Assembly (NCBI GenBank): GCA_016617855.1
Contig: JAECUM010001159.1
Coordinates: forward strand, 1-64,000
DNA from: Megalonaias nervosa
Taxonomy: Eukaryota; Mollusca; Bivalvia; Unionida; Unionidae
Direction of reading: 5' to 3'
Length of the DNA: 64,000 nucleotides
Under the pieces are notes generated by a model. That model was not told the DNA's origin, ran no database searches, and was given only the letters and a program-made list of their open reading frames with translations. How positions within the stretch are numbered: the stretch's first letter is position 1; every line of letters begins with the position of its first letter. Of the stretch, positions 63,672-64,000 are shown one piece after another. The translations under genes were made by a program, and so were the position numbers.

Positions 63672-63689
63672 GTAGAAGTTTACTCTGTT

Positions 63690-64000
63690 CACTTTTATTT
63701 GTGAGGCTTTTTTTCATGGATTTTGTGGTTGTAATAATCAATCACTGTCCAAGGAACATTGTGGAATCTAGATTGCATTTTGTGGTTGTGACAATCAATC
63801 ATTGTCCAAGGAACATTGTGGAATCTAGAGTGCATTTTATGGTTGTAACAATCAATCAGTGTCCAAGGGACATTGTGGAATCTAGATTGCACTTTGTGGT
63901 TGTGACAATCAATCAGTGTCCAAGTGACATTATGGAATCTAGAGTGCATTTTGTGGTTGTAACAATCAGTCAATGTCCAAAGGACATTGTGGAATCTAGA
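63690..64000 (+). repeat. 57-bp minisatellite, at least 5 copies, continues beyond window
   Basis: Units of GCATTTTGTGGTTGTAACAA, TCAATCAGTGTCCAAGGAAC and ATTGTGGAATCTAGAGT repeat with few differences. It starts about 20-40 bases after the e26 donor. The minus-strand open frame across it is a by-product. Confidence 0.93.

Larger units (their letters stand above)
61755..63503 (+). other. Intron 25
   Basis: 1.7 kb. It holds a minus-strand family 1 SINE with a long tail (62186-62543) and an LTR-like element (62971-63455). 61760-62170 and 62560-62960 have nothing recognised. Confidence 0.75.

Noticed and set aside
63695..63973. 92-codon minus-strand repetitive open frame
   Set aside because: Translation of the 57-bp tandem array after e26; the period is again divisible by three.
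5000..64000. A second host gene on the minus strand inside the introns
   Set aside because: Both strands were scanned for conserved exon-like segments; apart from element remnants and the 7.2-7.5 kb domain piece, none was found.

Overview
This is a eukaryotic, animal-type genomic window and is almost entirely the body of one gene. On the + strand, 26 coding exons between 1907 and 63671 join into one uninterrupted frame of 2,991 nt (997 codons). The product is symplekin (SYMPK), the scaffold of the pre-mRNA cleavage/polyadenylation and histone 3'-end processing machinery. Every intron uses GT-AG and the phases agree at all 25 internal junctions. The first codon matches roughly residue 143 of the vertebrate protein, so the 5' exons (about 140 residues) lie upstream. 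The last visible exon encodes a charged helix just after the conserved C-terminal domain, so the 3' end lies downstream.

The organism is probably a lophotrochozoan, most likely a mollusc. This is an inference from the AT-rich introns, the two abundant tRNA-derived SINE families (one with a Meta-SINE-like 3' part ending in GTTAAACC(CT)-(ACA)n), the AGGTCAAAGGTCA-type dispersed repeats, and the DIRS-like tyrosine-recombinase retroelements. No second host gene was found on either strand.

Layout: 1-12.6 kb holds exons e1-e6 (N-terminal HEAT-like region and nuclear localisation signal). 16.8-31.4 kb holds e7-e11 (acidic linker, conserved middle segment, low-complexity linker). 33.9-48.7 kb holds e12-e21 (second helical-repeat block). 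48.6-61.8 kb holds e21-e25 (Symplekin C-terminal domain) and 63.5 kb holds e26 (charged coiled coil). The introns, up to 8 kb, are packed with repeats: decayed DIRS-like elements in four introns; six copies of a CA-tailed tRNA-SINE, four of them with perfect target-site duplications; four copies of a second SINE, two of them 5'-truncated at nearly the same point; a third SINE family; TIR-bearing DNA transposons; a solo LTR nested in a minisatellite; and tandem arrays of 41-62 bp periods in most large introns.

The most notable structures are: (1) a composite repeat (25110-27071) in which ~65-bp inverted repeats bound a ~50-bp minisatellite that is split by a 951-bp solo LTR; (2) a ~59-bp duplication of the acceptor and first bases of exon e17, creating a decoy 3' splice site; (3) two minisatellites whose units each carry an acceptor-like pyrimidine-AG motif; (4) a possible frame-shifting cassette exon in intron 21; and (5) a minus-strand protein-domain remnant at 7.2-7.5 kb. 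I saw no evidence of an exotic new molecular system; the novelty is in intron and repeat architecture.
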